A stretch of DNA of 9,046 nucleotides, from assembly GCA_964373815.1 (NCBI GenBank), contig CAYJWI010000034.1, positions 1 through 9,046 of the forward strand. The letters run 5' to 3'. The notes beneath the pieces were generated by a model. It was given only the letters and a program-made list of their open reading frames with translations, did no database searches and was not told the DNA's origin. Each line of letters begins with the position of its first letter. Within the stretch, counting starts at the first letter, position 1. A program made the position numbers and the translations under genes. The stretch comes from UBA10205 sp964373815. Lineage in GTDB: Archaea > Iainarchaeota > Iainarchaeia > Iainarchaeales > Iainarchaeaceae. Positions 1 to 6,951 of this stretch are shown here, one piece after another.

Positions 1-5
1 GGAGT

Positions 6-671
6 TCACTTCTTCTGCAGCTCGAGCAGGGTTTTGCGGTTGGTTTCGAGTATTTTCTTGAGCAAATCCTGAAGTGCGAGGGTGTTCGCCTTTGTCTCCG
101 CTACCTCTTTTTCGAGGCCCGAAATCCTCCTGTCAAGCGCAGATACCTGTGCCGATGCTTCCGGAGAGAGCATTGGCGAGGATGAGATTTTCTCGTGCAG
201 CTGCTCTACATTTCTGTGGATTTCATCAATCTTCTCCGAATGCCCTTCAAGCATGCCCTGCGTTGCAGCATGGCTTGCTGCCTGCTCATCCGCGCTGGAC
301 TGTATGTCATCCCTTAAATCGTCAGTGGTTGATTCATCTTCTGCCTGCTCCGCTTCCTCTACGCTCCCCTCTTGTTCGGCCCCACCCTGGATTTCTTCAT
401 CAGATTCCCCTGATTCATCCCCGGCTTCTTCTTCGCCTTCTTCCTGCGCTTCATCTGCTTCGTCCTGCACAGGCCGGCGTGCTGGCGGAGCCTGCTGCCT
501 TGCGGAGGGCTGCGGCCTTGGGCCCGAGGATCGCTTTGCCTCGTCGAGGAAGGACTGGATGTCCTTCTCCGGGAGCTTTATGCCCCTTAGCGTGATGCGG
601 ATGGTGTTGTCATCAATTCCTGAGGATACCATCCTCTTTACCGTCTGCAATACAACATCGTTCGAAACCAT
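6..671 (-). CDS. acidic coiled-coil protein with N-terminal helical module
   Basis: Not a protein I can name; 221 residues, no signal peptide or membrane segment, so probably cytoplasmic. Residues 1-46 form a compact helical module with the pattern 'SSGIDDNTIRITLRGIKLPEKDI', split here as SGIDDNTIRITLRG and IKLPEKDIQSFLDEA. This spacing resembles the short UBA-like modules seen at the N-termini of many uncharacterised archaeal proteins. Residues 50-67 are a Pro/Arg linker, 68-128 a strongly acidic low-complexity stretch, and 129-163 and 170-221 are heptad-like helices that should form a coiled coil. The gene is divergent from the HerA-like gene, with 82 bases between the starts, which suggests but does not prove a functional link. 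The ATG at 671 is preceded by AGTGGT, a weak ribosome-binding match, and by a weak AT-rich box near 706-712. The gene ends 6 bases from the window edge. It is likely a scaffold or adaptor, by inference only. Confidence 0.7.
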   Translation of the reverse strand: MVSNDVVLQTVKRMVSSGIDDNTIRITLRGIKLPEKDIQSFLDEAKRSSGPRPQPSARQQAPPARRPVQDEADEAQEEGEEEAGDESGESDEEIQGGAEQEGSVEEAEQAEDESTTDDLRDDIQSSADEQAASHAATQGMLEGHSEKIDEIHRNVEQLHEKISSSPMLSPEASAQVSALDRRISGLEKEVAETKANTLALQDLLKKILETNRKTLLELQKK

Positions 672-720
672 TCAAACCACTCTGGCCGTCGCCACTTTTT
701 CGCACTATACTTTAGGCAAA

Positions 721-730
721 TTTATATATA
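721..730 (+). promoter_or_regulatory. TATA box of the HerA-like gene
   Basis: TTTATATATA lies 24-33 bases before the ATG at 754, the spacing that puts an archaeal transcription start at or next to the start codon, so the mRNA is probably leaderless. The box is nearly symmetric and lies in the 82-base gap to the divergent coiled-coil gene. It could be read both ways, but it is about 50 bases from the minus-strand start, so a weaker box (AAGTATA on the minus strand, 706-712) fits that gene better. Confidence 0.7.
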
Positions 731-753
731 TTAAGTTATAGCCTATACTGTTC

Positions 754-2253
754 ATGGACCTTTTCAAGATAGCGAACGGCCCGTGGGAAAAGCTTTTCGA
801 CGGCACGTTCCAGGGGCACGAAGTCCAGCTATATTCAAACCCCGAAAAAATAATGCTTGTCGCGATTTACGAAAAAAAACTGGACATCGTGGAGGGCGTA
901 ATTGTAGAGCTCTACAAGGTGTTCTATGCGAACGGCGAGGTCGAGTCCTTCACCCAGTCATTGCCAAAGGACGCGATGATAATAACCAAGCACAACGAAA
1001 AGGAGAACCTCAAGTTCCTCCTTCTCGGGAGCAAGCCCCTCTATGTGAAGTGGAACGAGGAGGAGTTCATCAAGGAAGTGGACCTTCTTGTAAAGAGGCT
1101 CTCGACCTCTTCTGAAATGATAATGGATGTCTCGAAGGCATACAGCCTCTCGCTTACGGAACTCTGGGACGCGCCCAAGGAGGCGAAGACGGCTTTCTTT
1201 TCAGAGCCAATGCTGGTCCCCCTGCTTGCGACCTCTTCGCATACCATGGCGCTCGAACAGCCAACCCTTAAGGCAATAACCAAGGGGGAAATAATTCTCG
1301 GCACCACAAAGGACGGCAAACCCGTAAACGAGCCGATGGCTTTTTTCACCAAGTGCCTTGTAACCGAAGGCAGCGCGAAGGAGCGAAGCAGGGTGTTGCA
1401 GGTCATCGGTGAGAGCGCGCTAATCTCGAATGTGCCGACGATTTTTTTTGACACTTCCCGCAAATTCGAGGCAATGAGCGAAGCGTCCAAACAGGCAGAG
1501 GAGCTAAAAAAGCAGGAAGTTGGACTTGATGCCATGGGCTTTTCCATAAGGACCTTTAGGCCGGGCAAAAATATCAAGGCTGACTTGAACCTCATAAAAG
1601 CCGGGCAGATAGCGGAAATTGTGGGAGCCGGTGACAGGGATTTTCCGAGAATTGTCAATGCCGCGGCAGCATCAAAACCCGCCCTTGCGGGGATGCAGGA
1701 GCTAATAGAGAGGGTTTCATCTATGCAGCAGACCGAGGAATTCACAGAATTCAAGATCGCGAAGGCGGCGAGGGTGCTAAGGGTTGTTGAAATGAAATAC
1801 CCTTCGCTTTTCGGGGGGCAAAATGAAATAGCGGAAATGCTGAAGGCCGGATCTGGCGTTGGCAAGGCATCCATAATCGAGGCGGATTCGCTCGATTTGC
1901 AGGGCGCATCGCTTCTAACTTACACCCTTGTGAAGGGGATTTACGAATACGCGAAAGGCCGGGGCAAGGCTGAAGGGATTGGCTGCCTTCTCATAATACC
2001 AGACATCAACCTTCTAGGCGGCAACGGCGGGGCAGTCCCAAAGGAAATCGCCGGCATATTCAAGGAGTTTTCCGATTTAGGGGTCGCGTACGCGATAGGC
2101 TCGGAGCACCTCATAGATGTCGATGCTGAAATAAAAAAGGACGCTGCGGCAAAAATAAACATCATAGCGGGAAACGATGCAGGCGTGCAGGTCGCAAACA
2201 GGAAAGCATACCGCGTGATTGTGAGGCCGACGCTTAGCAAAGAGGCGGCGTGA
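754..2253 (+). CDS. HerA/FtsK-superfamily-like protein lacking Walker A (predicted pseudo-ATPase)
   Basis: 499 residues whose layout follows HerA/VirB4-type ATPases: a beta-rich N-terminal domain (about 1-170), then GEIILGTTKDGKPV (178-191), matching the strand that leads into the P-loop. Where HerA has G-x-TGSGKS there is TEGSAKERSR (204-213), without the GK[S/T] needed to bind phosphate. TIFFDTSRKFEAM (229-241) matches the following 'vlDp.GEy' strand. The C-terminal half keeps the fold pattern (DLQGASLLTYTLVKGIYEY near 381-399, LLIIPDINLL 412-421, GVAYAIGSEHL 443-453). However, the Walker B acidic pair 'DEA' has become PDI. It therefore probably binds nucleotide poorly or not at all. Such proteins may serve as structural partners of an active ATPase or of DNA, which is an inference. 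The start is fixed by the TATA spacing. Divergent and convergent neighbours are both coiled-coil proteins. Assignment rests on pattern reading, not a profile search. Confidence 0.6.
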   Translation: MDLFKIANGPWEKLFDGTFQGHEVQLYSNPEKIMLVAIYEKKLDIVEGVIVELYKVFYANGEVESFTQSLPKDAMIITKHNEKENLKFLLLGSKPLYVKWNEEEFIKEVDLLVKRLSTSSEMIMDVSKAYSLSLTELWDAPKEAKTAFFSEPMLVPLLATSSHTMALEQPTLKAITKGEIILGTTKDGKPVNEPMAFFTKCLVTEGSAKERSRVLQVIGESALISNVPTIFFDTSRKFEAMSEASKQAEELKKQEVGLDAMGFSIRTFRPGKNIKADLNLIKAGQIAEIVGAGDRDFPRIVNAAAASKPALAGMQELIERVSSMQQTEEFTEFKIAKAARVLRVVEMKYPSLFGGQNEIAEMLKAGSGVGKASIIEADSLDLQGASLLTYTLVKGIYEYAKGRGKAEGIGCLLIIPDINLLGGNGGAVPKEIAGIFKEFSDLGVAYAIGSEHLIDVDAEIKKDAAAKINIIAGNDAGVQVANRKAYRVIVRPTLSKEAA

Positions 2254-2260
2254 AGAATTA

Positions 2261-2316
2261 AGTTTTTTGAAAAAGGTTTTTAGGGAATAGGAATTTCTGG
2301 TTTTGCCGCGAAAAAA
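2261..2316. terminator. two-way T-rich terminator between convergent genes
   Basis: The 74-base gap between the two convergent stop codons (2253 and 2328) carries T6 and T5 on the plus strand (2263-2268, 2277-2281) and A6 at 2311-2316, which is T6 for the minus-strand gene. Archaeal intrinsic termination needs only such T-runs. No strong hairpin was seen. Confidence 0.6.
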
Positions 2317-2327
2317 TTATTTTGGGA

Positions 2328-2819
2328 TTATTTGGTTTTCTTTTCCTGCTTCGTGGTAGCTTCCTGCAAATCCTTAAGTGTTGCGAACTCGAGCGGGTTG
2401 ATGGAATCGATAACATACTTGATTTCGCTGACCTTGTCAGCCTTCGCGTAAGTGGCCTTGATGTTCTCTACCTCCGACTGCAGCTGCATGAGCTTTTCAG
2501 TGTTCTCGGAAACCCTTGAGCCGATGTCCGCGAGCTCGCGCTGCAATGAGGAAGAGTCGCCTTCGCCGCCCTGCATGCGGCCTTCCTGCAGCCCCTTGAC
2601 TTTCTTGTTTATAACCAGGAGGTTCCTTCCCAGGATTTTTTCATTGCGGACAAGGAATTTTATTTTTTGCGAAAGTATCAGTATGCTGCTGTTCAGAGCC
2701 CGAATGTCATCTGTTATCCTTGAGATTAGCGGCTGCGCCTGGGGCGAGAGCTTCCTCTCTGGGGCCTGCATTCCCGCAGGCATTCCGGGCGAGGACATCA
2801 GCCTCTGGTGTGGCGGCAT
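2328..2819 (-). CDS. small coiled-coil protein, weakly FlaC-like at its C-terminus
   Basis: 163 residues with no membrane segment or signal peptide. An N-terminal Pro/Met-rich tail (1-25) is followed by long helices: 27-80 (ISRITDDIRALNSSILILSQ, then KIKFLVRNEKILGRNLLVIN) and 88-130, with heptad-like hydrophobics. The C-terminal segment KVSEIKYVIDSINPLEFATL (about 128-147) recalls the 'ΦYE...NPF' ending of archaellum FlaC/FlaCE coiled-coil proteins, but no other archaellum gene is in view, so I do not name it. The Lys-rich tail ends in KKTK. The gene converges on the HerA-like gene and diverges from polB with only 43 bases between starts. The A-rich box at 2837-2844 lies 18-25 bases upstream, slightly close for TATA. 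Probably a scaffold or oligomerisation protein; function unknown. Confidence 0.65.
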   Translation of the reverse strand: MPPHQRLMSSPGMPAGMQAPERKLSPQAQPLISRITDDIRALNSSILILSQKIKFLVRNEKILGRNLLVINKKVKGLQEGRMQGGEGDSSSLQRELADIGSRVSENTEKLMQLQSEVENIKATYAKADKVSEIKYVIDSINPLEFATLKDLQEATTKQEKKTK

Positions 2820-2836
2820 TCTAGGGCACCTTCTGC

Positions 2837-2844
2837 ATAAAAAA
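2837..2844. promoter_or_regulatory. shared TATA-like box between polB and coiled-coil gene
   Basis: ATAAAAAA sits 19-26 bases before the polB ATG at 2863, fitting a leaderless or near-leaderless polB mRNA. Read on the other strand it is TTTTTTAT, 18-25 bases before the minus-strand start at 2819. The whole intergenic gap is 43 bases, so the two promoters must overlap. The same GCATAAAAA core recurs before the glycosyltransferase gene (8501-8509, minus strand). Confidence 0.55.
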
Positions 2845-2862
2845 CCTTTTTACAGCTAAATA

Positions 2863-5268
2863 ATGGTTATGGCAAATAATAAGCTTAACGGGATGCTCCT
2901 CGACTGCTCTTACGAAGTCAACCAAGCCGGCAACGCCGTGATAAAGGTTTTCGTGAGCGACGAGAATGGAATGAAGGTTTTCAGGGACGAATCCTTCCGC
3001 CCGTACTTCAATGTAATCTGCAAGGAGCCTGAAAAGGCAATCAAGGCGATACTTGCGCATGAATTTCCAGAAAAAGTGAAGGCGCTCTCGGCCGAAAAAG
3101 TGCCAAAGGAGAACGCGCAGGGCTGCGTGAAGGTCTCGTTCAAAAACCCGCAGGACCTTGTCAAGGCAAGGGAGGAAATAGAGGGCATCGAGGGGGTGCT
3201 CGAGAAGAGGGAATATGACATCCCATTCGCAAACCGCTACCTCATAGACAAGGGGCTGCGGCCCATGGCAGGCATTGAGATAGAGGAAGAGGGCGGCTCC
3301 ATAAAAAAAATTGCGGCCGGCGAGGGGCTGCACAAGAACAGGATAATCTCGCTAGACCTCGAGACATATTCTCCGGGGAGGTTTTCCGACCCGAAAAGGG
3401 ACCCGATACTGATGTGCGCGCTCTCGACCCCGCAATGGTCGAAAGTCTACACCTACAAGAAAACCGGGGCCAAGGAAGGGATAGTGCTAAAGGATGAAAA
3501 GGAACTGCTTGAAAAGGCGTTAGAAGAGATAAGGAACCTCTCCCCGGACATACTGGTAACTTACAACGGCGACAGCTTCGATCTGCCTTACATAAAGGAG
3601 AGGTGCGAGCGCCTGCATGTGAGGTGCGATTTCGGCTTTGGCGGCGTGAGGGTTGTGCGCAAAGGGGTGTACAACGCATCCGAACTCGAGGGCAGCCAGC
3701 ACCTCGACGCCTTCCAGCTCGTGAAGTTCATGGCAAGGATTGGCGCAGTGAGCCTTCTCAAGTTCGACCTCGAAAGCGTCTCCGAAAAGCTTTTTTCGAA
3801 GCCGAAGGAGAAAGTGAAGGCCGAGGAAATAAACGCGCACTGGGACAAGGGGGACATTGACAGGGTCGTGAATTACAACCGCGAGGACGCGGAAGTCACA
3901 TTGCGCCTCGCGCTCGAATTCCTCCCCCTGCAGTTGCAGCTCTGCTCGATGCTGCGCCAGACACTGCAGGAAACCTGCAGGGAATCCTCCTCGCAGATGG
4001 TCGAGCAGCTCCTGATGATAAAAAGCTTCGAGCTCGGCTTTCTTGTCCCGAACAGGCCAACAGAGGCGCAGGTGAACCAGCGCACTTTGCAGACCTTTGA
4101 AGGGGGGTTTGTCAAGGAGCCGGTTTCGGGGCTGCATGAAAACATCGCGGTGCTGGACTTCCGCTCGCTCCACCCCACAATAATGATTTCGCACAACATA
4201 AGCCTTGAGACCTTGCGCTGCGGCCACGAGGAGTGCAAGAGCGGCGCCAACCTCTCGCCCGACAAGGACTGGTTCTGCACAAAGAAAAAGGGTTTCCTTG
4301 CGGGGATCTTGGAGGAAATACTCGCGGAGAGGATGAAGCTAAAGCGCGCCGTGAAGAAGATGGACAAGAAGAGCCCGGATTACCAGGCCCTCAACGGAAG
4401 GCAGCACGCGCTCAAGATTCTGCTCAATTCGCACTATGGCTATCTTGGCTATCCGCGCAGCAGGTGGTATTCGCGCGAAAGCGCGCGCGCTGTCACGGCA
4501 TGGAGCAGGCACTACATAAGGGCAGTGATGCATGAGGCTGAGGAGAAAGGCTTCAAGGTGCTATACGGGGACACTGACTCGCTTTTTTTACAAGTTCCGA
4601 AGGAGAAGGTGGAATCCGATGTGCGCAAATTCATGGAATCCGTGAACGCGGGGCTGCCTGAAGCCATGGAGCTCGAGCTCGACGGCTTTTACCGGCGCGG
4701 GATATTCGTCACAAAGGAATCCGGCGGCGCCGCGAAGAAGAAGTACGCGCTCATAGATTTCGAGGGCAACCTCAAGATTGTCGGCTTTGAGTATGTGCGC
4801 AGGGACTGGGCGCCGATTGCAAAGAACACGCAAAAAAAAGTCATAGAGGCAGTGCTGAACGAGGGAAGGCCGGAGAAGGCTGTGCAGATAGCAAAAGAAG
4901 TGATAAAGGAGCTGAAGTCCGGCAAGGTCGCGAAAAAAGAGCTCGTCATAATGAAGCAGCTCAAGGCAAAGCCGGAGAACTATGATTCGCTAGGCCCGCA
5001 CGTGTGGGCCGCGAAAAAGGCCATGCAGCGCGGAAAGGAAATAGGCGTTGGCACGATCATAGGGTTTGTTGTGACAAAGGGCAACAGCAAAAAAATATCC
5101 GACAAGGCGGAGCTCGAAGAGTATGTAAAGGAAGGCGACTACGACGCCGACTACTACATAAACCACCAGATCCTCCCAGCGGTGCTAAAGATTACCCGCG
5201 AGTTCGGCTATGACAAGGATGATCTGATGCAGGGCGGAAAGCAGAGCACGCTTTTCGGATTCAAGTAA
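2863..5268 (+). CDS. polB: replicative family B DNA polymerase (PolB)
   Basis: 801 residues, the normal length for single-chain archaeal PolB with 3'-5' proofreading; no intein. The N-terminal domain keeps the uracil-sensing pocket signatures FRPYF (45-49) and YDIPFANRYLIDKGL (118-132). Exonuclease motifs are intact: ExoI D165/E167 in ISLDLETYS, ExoII N235/D240 in TYNGDSFD, ExoIII Y338/D342 in YNREDAEVT. Polymerase motifs: A is DFRSLHPTIM with catalytic D432, B has K518 and NSHYG (522-526), and C is YGDTDS (568-573). C458 and C472 align with the disulfide pair of thermophilic PolB. QSTLFGF (794-800) is a PCNA-interacting peptide. Two oddities: the steric-gate Tyr of 'SLYPS' is His437, and the YxGG motif reads FEGG (412-415). 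ATG 2863 suits the TATA spacing, and a second in-frame ATG lies at 2869. The methyltransferase gene follows within 13 bases. Confidence 0.97.
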   Translation: MVMANNKLNGMLLDCSYEVNQAGNAVIKVFVSDENGMKVFRDESFRPYFNVICKEPEKAIKAILAHEFPEKVKALSAEKVPKENAQGCVKVSFKNPQDLVKAREEIEGIEGVLEKREYDIPFANRYLIDKGLRPMAGIEIEEEGGSIKKIAAGEGLHKNRIISLDLETYSPGRFSDPKRDPILMCALSTPQWSKVYTYKKTGAKEGIVLKDEKELLEKALEEIRNLSPDILVTYNGDSFDLPYIKERCERLHVRCDFGFGGVRVVRKGVYNASELEGSQHLDAFQLVKFMARIGAVSLLKFDLESVSEKLFSKPKEKVKAEEINAHWDKGDIDRVVNYNREDAEVTLRLALEFLPLQLQLCSMLRQTLQETCRESSSQMVEQLLMIKSFELGFLVPNRPTEAQVNQRTLQTFEGGFVKEPVSGLHENIAVLDFRSLHPTIMISHNISLETLRCGHEECKSGANLSPDKDWFCTKKKGFLAGILEEILAERMKLKRAVKKMDKKSPDYQALNGRQHALKILLNSHYGYLGYPRSRWYSRESARAVTAWSRHYIRAVMHEAEEKGFKVLYGDTDSLFLQVPKEKVESDVRKFMESVNAGLPEAMELELDGFYRRGIFVTKESGGAAKKKYALIDFEGNLKIVGFEYVRRDWAPIAKNTQKKVIEAVLNEGRPEKAVQIAKEVIKELKSGKVAKKELVIMKQLKAKPENYDSLGPHVWAAKKAMQRGKEIGVGTIIGFVVTKGNSKKISDKAELEEYVKEGDYDADYYINHQILPAVLKITREFGYDKDDLMQGGKQSTLFGFK

Positions 5269-5275
5269 GGCGGTG
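5269..5275 (+). promoter_or_regulatory. Shine-Dalgarno of the methyltransferase gene
   Basis: GGCGGTG matches six of seven bases of the archaeal consensus GGAGGTG, six bases before ATG 5282. It begins directly after the polB stop. It contains the in-frame GTG at 5273, which would lack a usable site of its own, so this element favours 5282 as the start. Confidence 0.7.
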
Positions 5276-5281
5276 GAACAA

Positions 5282-5938
5282 ATGCCAGTCTATCGAAAAG
5301 GGAAAAAAGCAAGGGTTAGAAAAGAAGGAAAACGCGTCATTAGGATGGGGGGAAGGAGGGTATATAGTAGAAGGCAAGAGTGGGCACTCGAAAGCACCCA
5401 ATTCGGGGTTATTCGCTTTTTGTTCCCGTTAATATTTGGGGCAGGGCATGATGTTGTCATTGAGAGATACAAGGCAAAAGGCAGCCCGGTTGTTGTCCTT
5501 GACTGGGGATGCGGAAAAGGGGTGGCGGCAAATGGAATTGCGCAGCATTATGGCCCACTGGCAAAGGTCTACGCCTACTCTGCTGATTCATACCCGGAAT
5601 GGGACACAATACATGCGGATGAATCAAAGCCGAGGCCAAAATTCATCCATGAAACTCAGTTGGGCCTATTGCGCTATTTCAAAAATGGCTCAATTGACCT
5701 TATTTACTCTTATGCCGGGCTCACGCACCTGGCAGGAATGAGGGAGCCTACAAGGGAAGCGATGAATTACTTTGATGGGCTTCTAGAAAAGGTTTCAAAA
5801 GGGGGAAAAATAGTCTTTGACACAGAGCTCACGCATCCAAACTTTGCCACAAACTTTGAGGCGGCATTCAAAAAATACTTCTCAGAAAAGGCTTCCTTAT
5901 TCATTGAAGGCAAGGCCGTTTACATAACCAAAAAATGA
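5282..5938 (+). CDS. class I SAM-dependent methyltransferase, specificity unknown
   Basis: About 218 residues from ATG 5282 (221 if GTG 5273 is used). A Lys/Arg-rich N-terminal segment (first ~35 residues, e.g. RKGKKARVRKEGKR) suggests nucleic-acid contact. A single Rossmann methyltransferase domain follows: motif I VVVLDWGCGKG (73-83, counted from the GTG) binds SAM, D105 after strand 2 may contact the ribose, and IDLIYSYAGLTHL (141-153) occupies the motif IV region. GGKIVFDTEL (177-186) is the usual late strand. No NPPY or DPPY motif is present, so an adenine-N6 or cytosine-N4 DNA methylase is unlikely. The gene follows polB by 13 bases and is probably read through from it. Its codons are visibly AT-richer (TTA, ATA, AAA) than those of polB or map, which hints at recent transfer. 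Substrate cannot be told. Confidence 0.8.
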   Translation: MPVYRKGKKARVRKEGKRVIRMGGRRVYSRRQEWALESTQFGVIRFLFPLIFGAGHDVVIERYKAKGSPVVVLDWGCGKGVAANGIAQHYGPLAKVYAYSADSYPEWDTIHADESKPRPKFIHETQLGLLRYFKNGSIDLIYSYAGLTHLAGMREPTREAMNYFDGLLEKVSKGGKIVFDTELTHPNFATNFEAAFKKYFSEKASLFIEGKAVYITKK

Positions 5939-5956
5939 TTTGGGACTTTGCAAGCA

Positions 5957-5964
5957 TTTTAAAT
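5957..5964 (+). promoter_or_regulatory. TATA box of map
   Basis: TTTTAAAT lies 34-41 bases before the map ATG at 5998, in the 59-base gap after the methyltransferase stop. A start point near 5985 would leave a leader of about a dozen bases containing GAGTGGT, a weak ribosome-binding match also seen before the first minus-strand gene. Confidence 0.55.
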
Positions 5965-5997
5965 CAGTTTCCAAGCGGAAAAATCTAGAGTGGTAGC

Positions 5998-6894
5998 ATG
6001 GACAATGGTGTTGTTGCAAAGTACAAAAAGGCGGGGGAAATAGCCGCCGAGGCACAGGAGCTCGCAGCGAAAAAGCTCAAGCCCGGCGTGAACCTTTTCG
6101 AATTTGCGCAGGAAATAGAATCGGCGATAAAAAAGAAAGGTGGTTTGCCGGCGTTCCCGATAAACCTCTCCGCAAACAACATCGCGGCGCACTACACCCC
6201 CGCATTCGAATCGAAGGACGAAGTTGGGGAAAATGACGTAATCAAGGTCGACATCGGCGTGCACGTGGACGGCTTTATCGCCGACTCCGCGCGCACGATC
6301 GATTTTTCAGGAAAACATTCTGCGATGGTTAAGGCTTCCGAGGAGGCGCTTGAGAGCGCTGTGAAGGCAGTGAAGGAAGGTGTTTCTGTTGGTGAAATCG
6401 GCGGGGCAGTGGAAAAAGCCATCAGGGCAAATGGCTTCAGGCCGATACAAAACCTCAGCGGCCACGGGGTAGGCGAGTACGACGCGCACACCGAACCAAC
6501 AATCCCAAATATCGCTTCAAAGGATTCTCGGAAAATAACCGAGGGCAGCGCATTTGCGATAGAGCCTTTCTGCACCGACGGAAGGGGGTATGTAAAGGAA
6601 GGGACGCAGGCAGAGATATTCCAGTTCCTCGAAAAAAAGCCGATGAGGAATGTGGAGGCTAGAAAACTGCTCGACTTCATAGAGGAAGAATACTCGAGCC
6701 TGCCATTTGCGGAGAGGTGGATACAGGGAGAACTTGAAATGAGCGATTTTTCGAGAAAAGCGGCATTCCGGGAAATGATGCAGAAGAAGTGCATAATGGC
6801 ATTCCCCCTCCTAAAGGAAGAGGAAGGCAAAACCGTGACGCAGGCTGAAACAACGCTGCTGCTGCATGAAGGCGAGGTAATACGCCTGCTATAG
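5998..6894 (+). CDS. map: methionine aminopeptidase, type II
   Basis: Removes the initiator Met from nascent proteins in the cytoplasm, using a two-metal centre. 298 residues, the usual archaeal length. All five metal ligands are visible: D85 and D96 in KVDIGVHVDGFIADSA, H156 in NLSGHGVGEY, E189 in FAIEPF, and E284 in TQAETTLL. Catalytic histidines H65 (AAHYTP) and H164 (DAHTEPTIPN) are also present. The stretch of about 60 residues between E189 and E284 (roughly 210-275, Lys/Glu-rich) is the helical insert that separates type II from type I enzymes. The start at ATG 5998 agrees with the family N-terminus and with the TATA box upstream. The gene appears to be a single transcription unit. No long T-run follows its stop, so some transcripts may run on into the doc module 57 bases downstream. 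Confidence 0.97.
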   Translation: MDNGVVAKYKKAGEIAAEAQELAAKKLKPGVNLFEFAQEIESAIKKKGGLPAFPINLSANNIAAHYTPAFESKDEVGENDVIKVDIGVHVDGFIADSARTIDFSGKHSAMVKASEEALESAVKAVKEGVSVGEIGGAVEKAIRANGFRPIQNLSGHGVGEYDAHTEPTIPNIASKDSRKITEGSAFAIEPFCTDGRGYVKEGTQAEIFQFLEKKPMRNVEARKLLDFIEEEYSSLPFAERWIQGELEMSDFSRKAAFREMMQKKCIMAFPLLKEEEGKTVTQAETTLLLHEGEVIRLL

Positions 6895-6921
6895 TATGGC
6901 ATCCGCCCCGAAAAGGGTATG

Positions 6922-6928
6922 TTTAAAT
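6922..6928 (+). promoter_or_regulatory. TATA box of the doc module
   Basis: TTTAAAT lies 24-30 bases before the ATG at 6952, the leaderless spacing. This box would fall inside the coding region if the upstream ATG at 6919 were the start, so it supports 6952. The palindromic operator overlaps its 3' half. Confidence 0.65.
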
Positions 6929-6947
6929 TCTGTAATTTACAGAATTT
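6925..6947. promoter_or_regulatory. 23-base perfect palindrome, predicted operator of the doc module
   Basis: Arms AAATTCTGTAA and TTACAGAATTT are exact reverse complements around a single central T (6936). The palindrome starts within the TATA box and ends 4 bases before ATG 6952, covering the region a repressor would occupy to block TBP/TFB or polymerase. No T-run follows, so it is not a good terminator for map. The binding protein is unknown; toxin-antitoxin modules are commonly autorepressed through such sites. Confidence 0.7.
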
Positions 6948-6951
6948 GTGC

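Noticed and set aside
82..741. 219-codon Ser/Cys-rich open frame on the plus strand
   Set aside because: It is the antisense of the acidic coiled-coil gene: Ser/Cys runs are complements of Glu/Ala codons. It also runs through the promoter of the HerA-like gene.
1041..1874. 277-codon open frame on the minus strand
   Set aside because: Complement of the HerA-like gene; composition is Ser/Ala-rich as expected for a shadow frame, with no promoter.
3520..4227. 235-codon open frame on the minus strand
   Set aside because: It is the complement of polB in a GC-rich frame. The plus strand holds all polymerase motifs there, and the antisense product has no recognisable fold.
6925..6947. Palindrome as a transcription terminator for map
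   Set aside because: No T-run follows on either strand, and the palindrome sits on the TATA box of doc, which fits an operator better.
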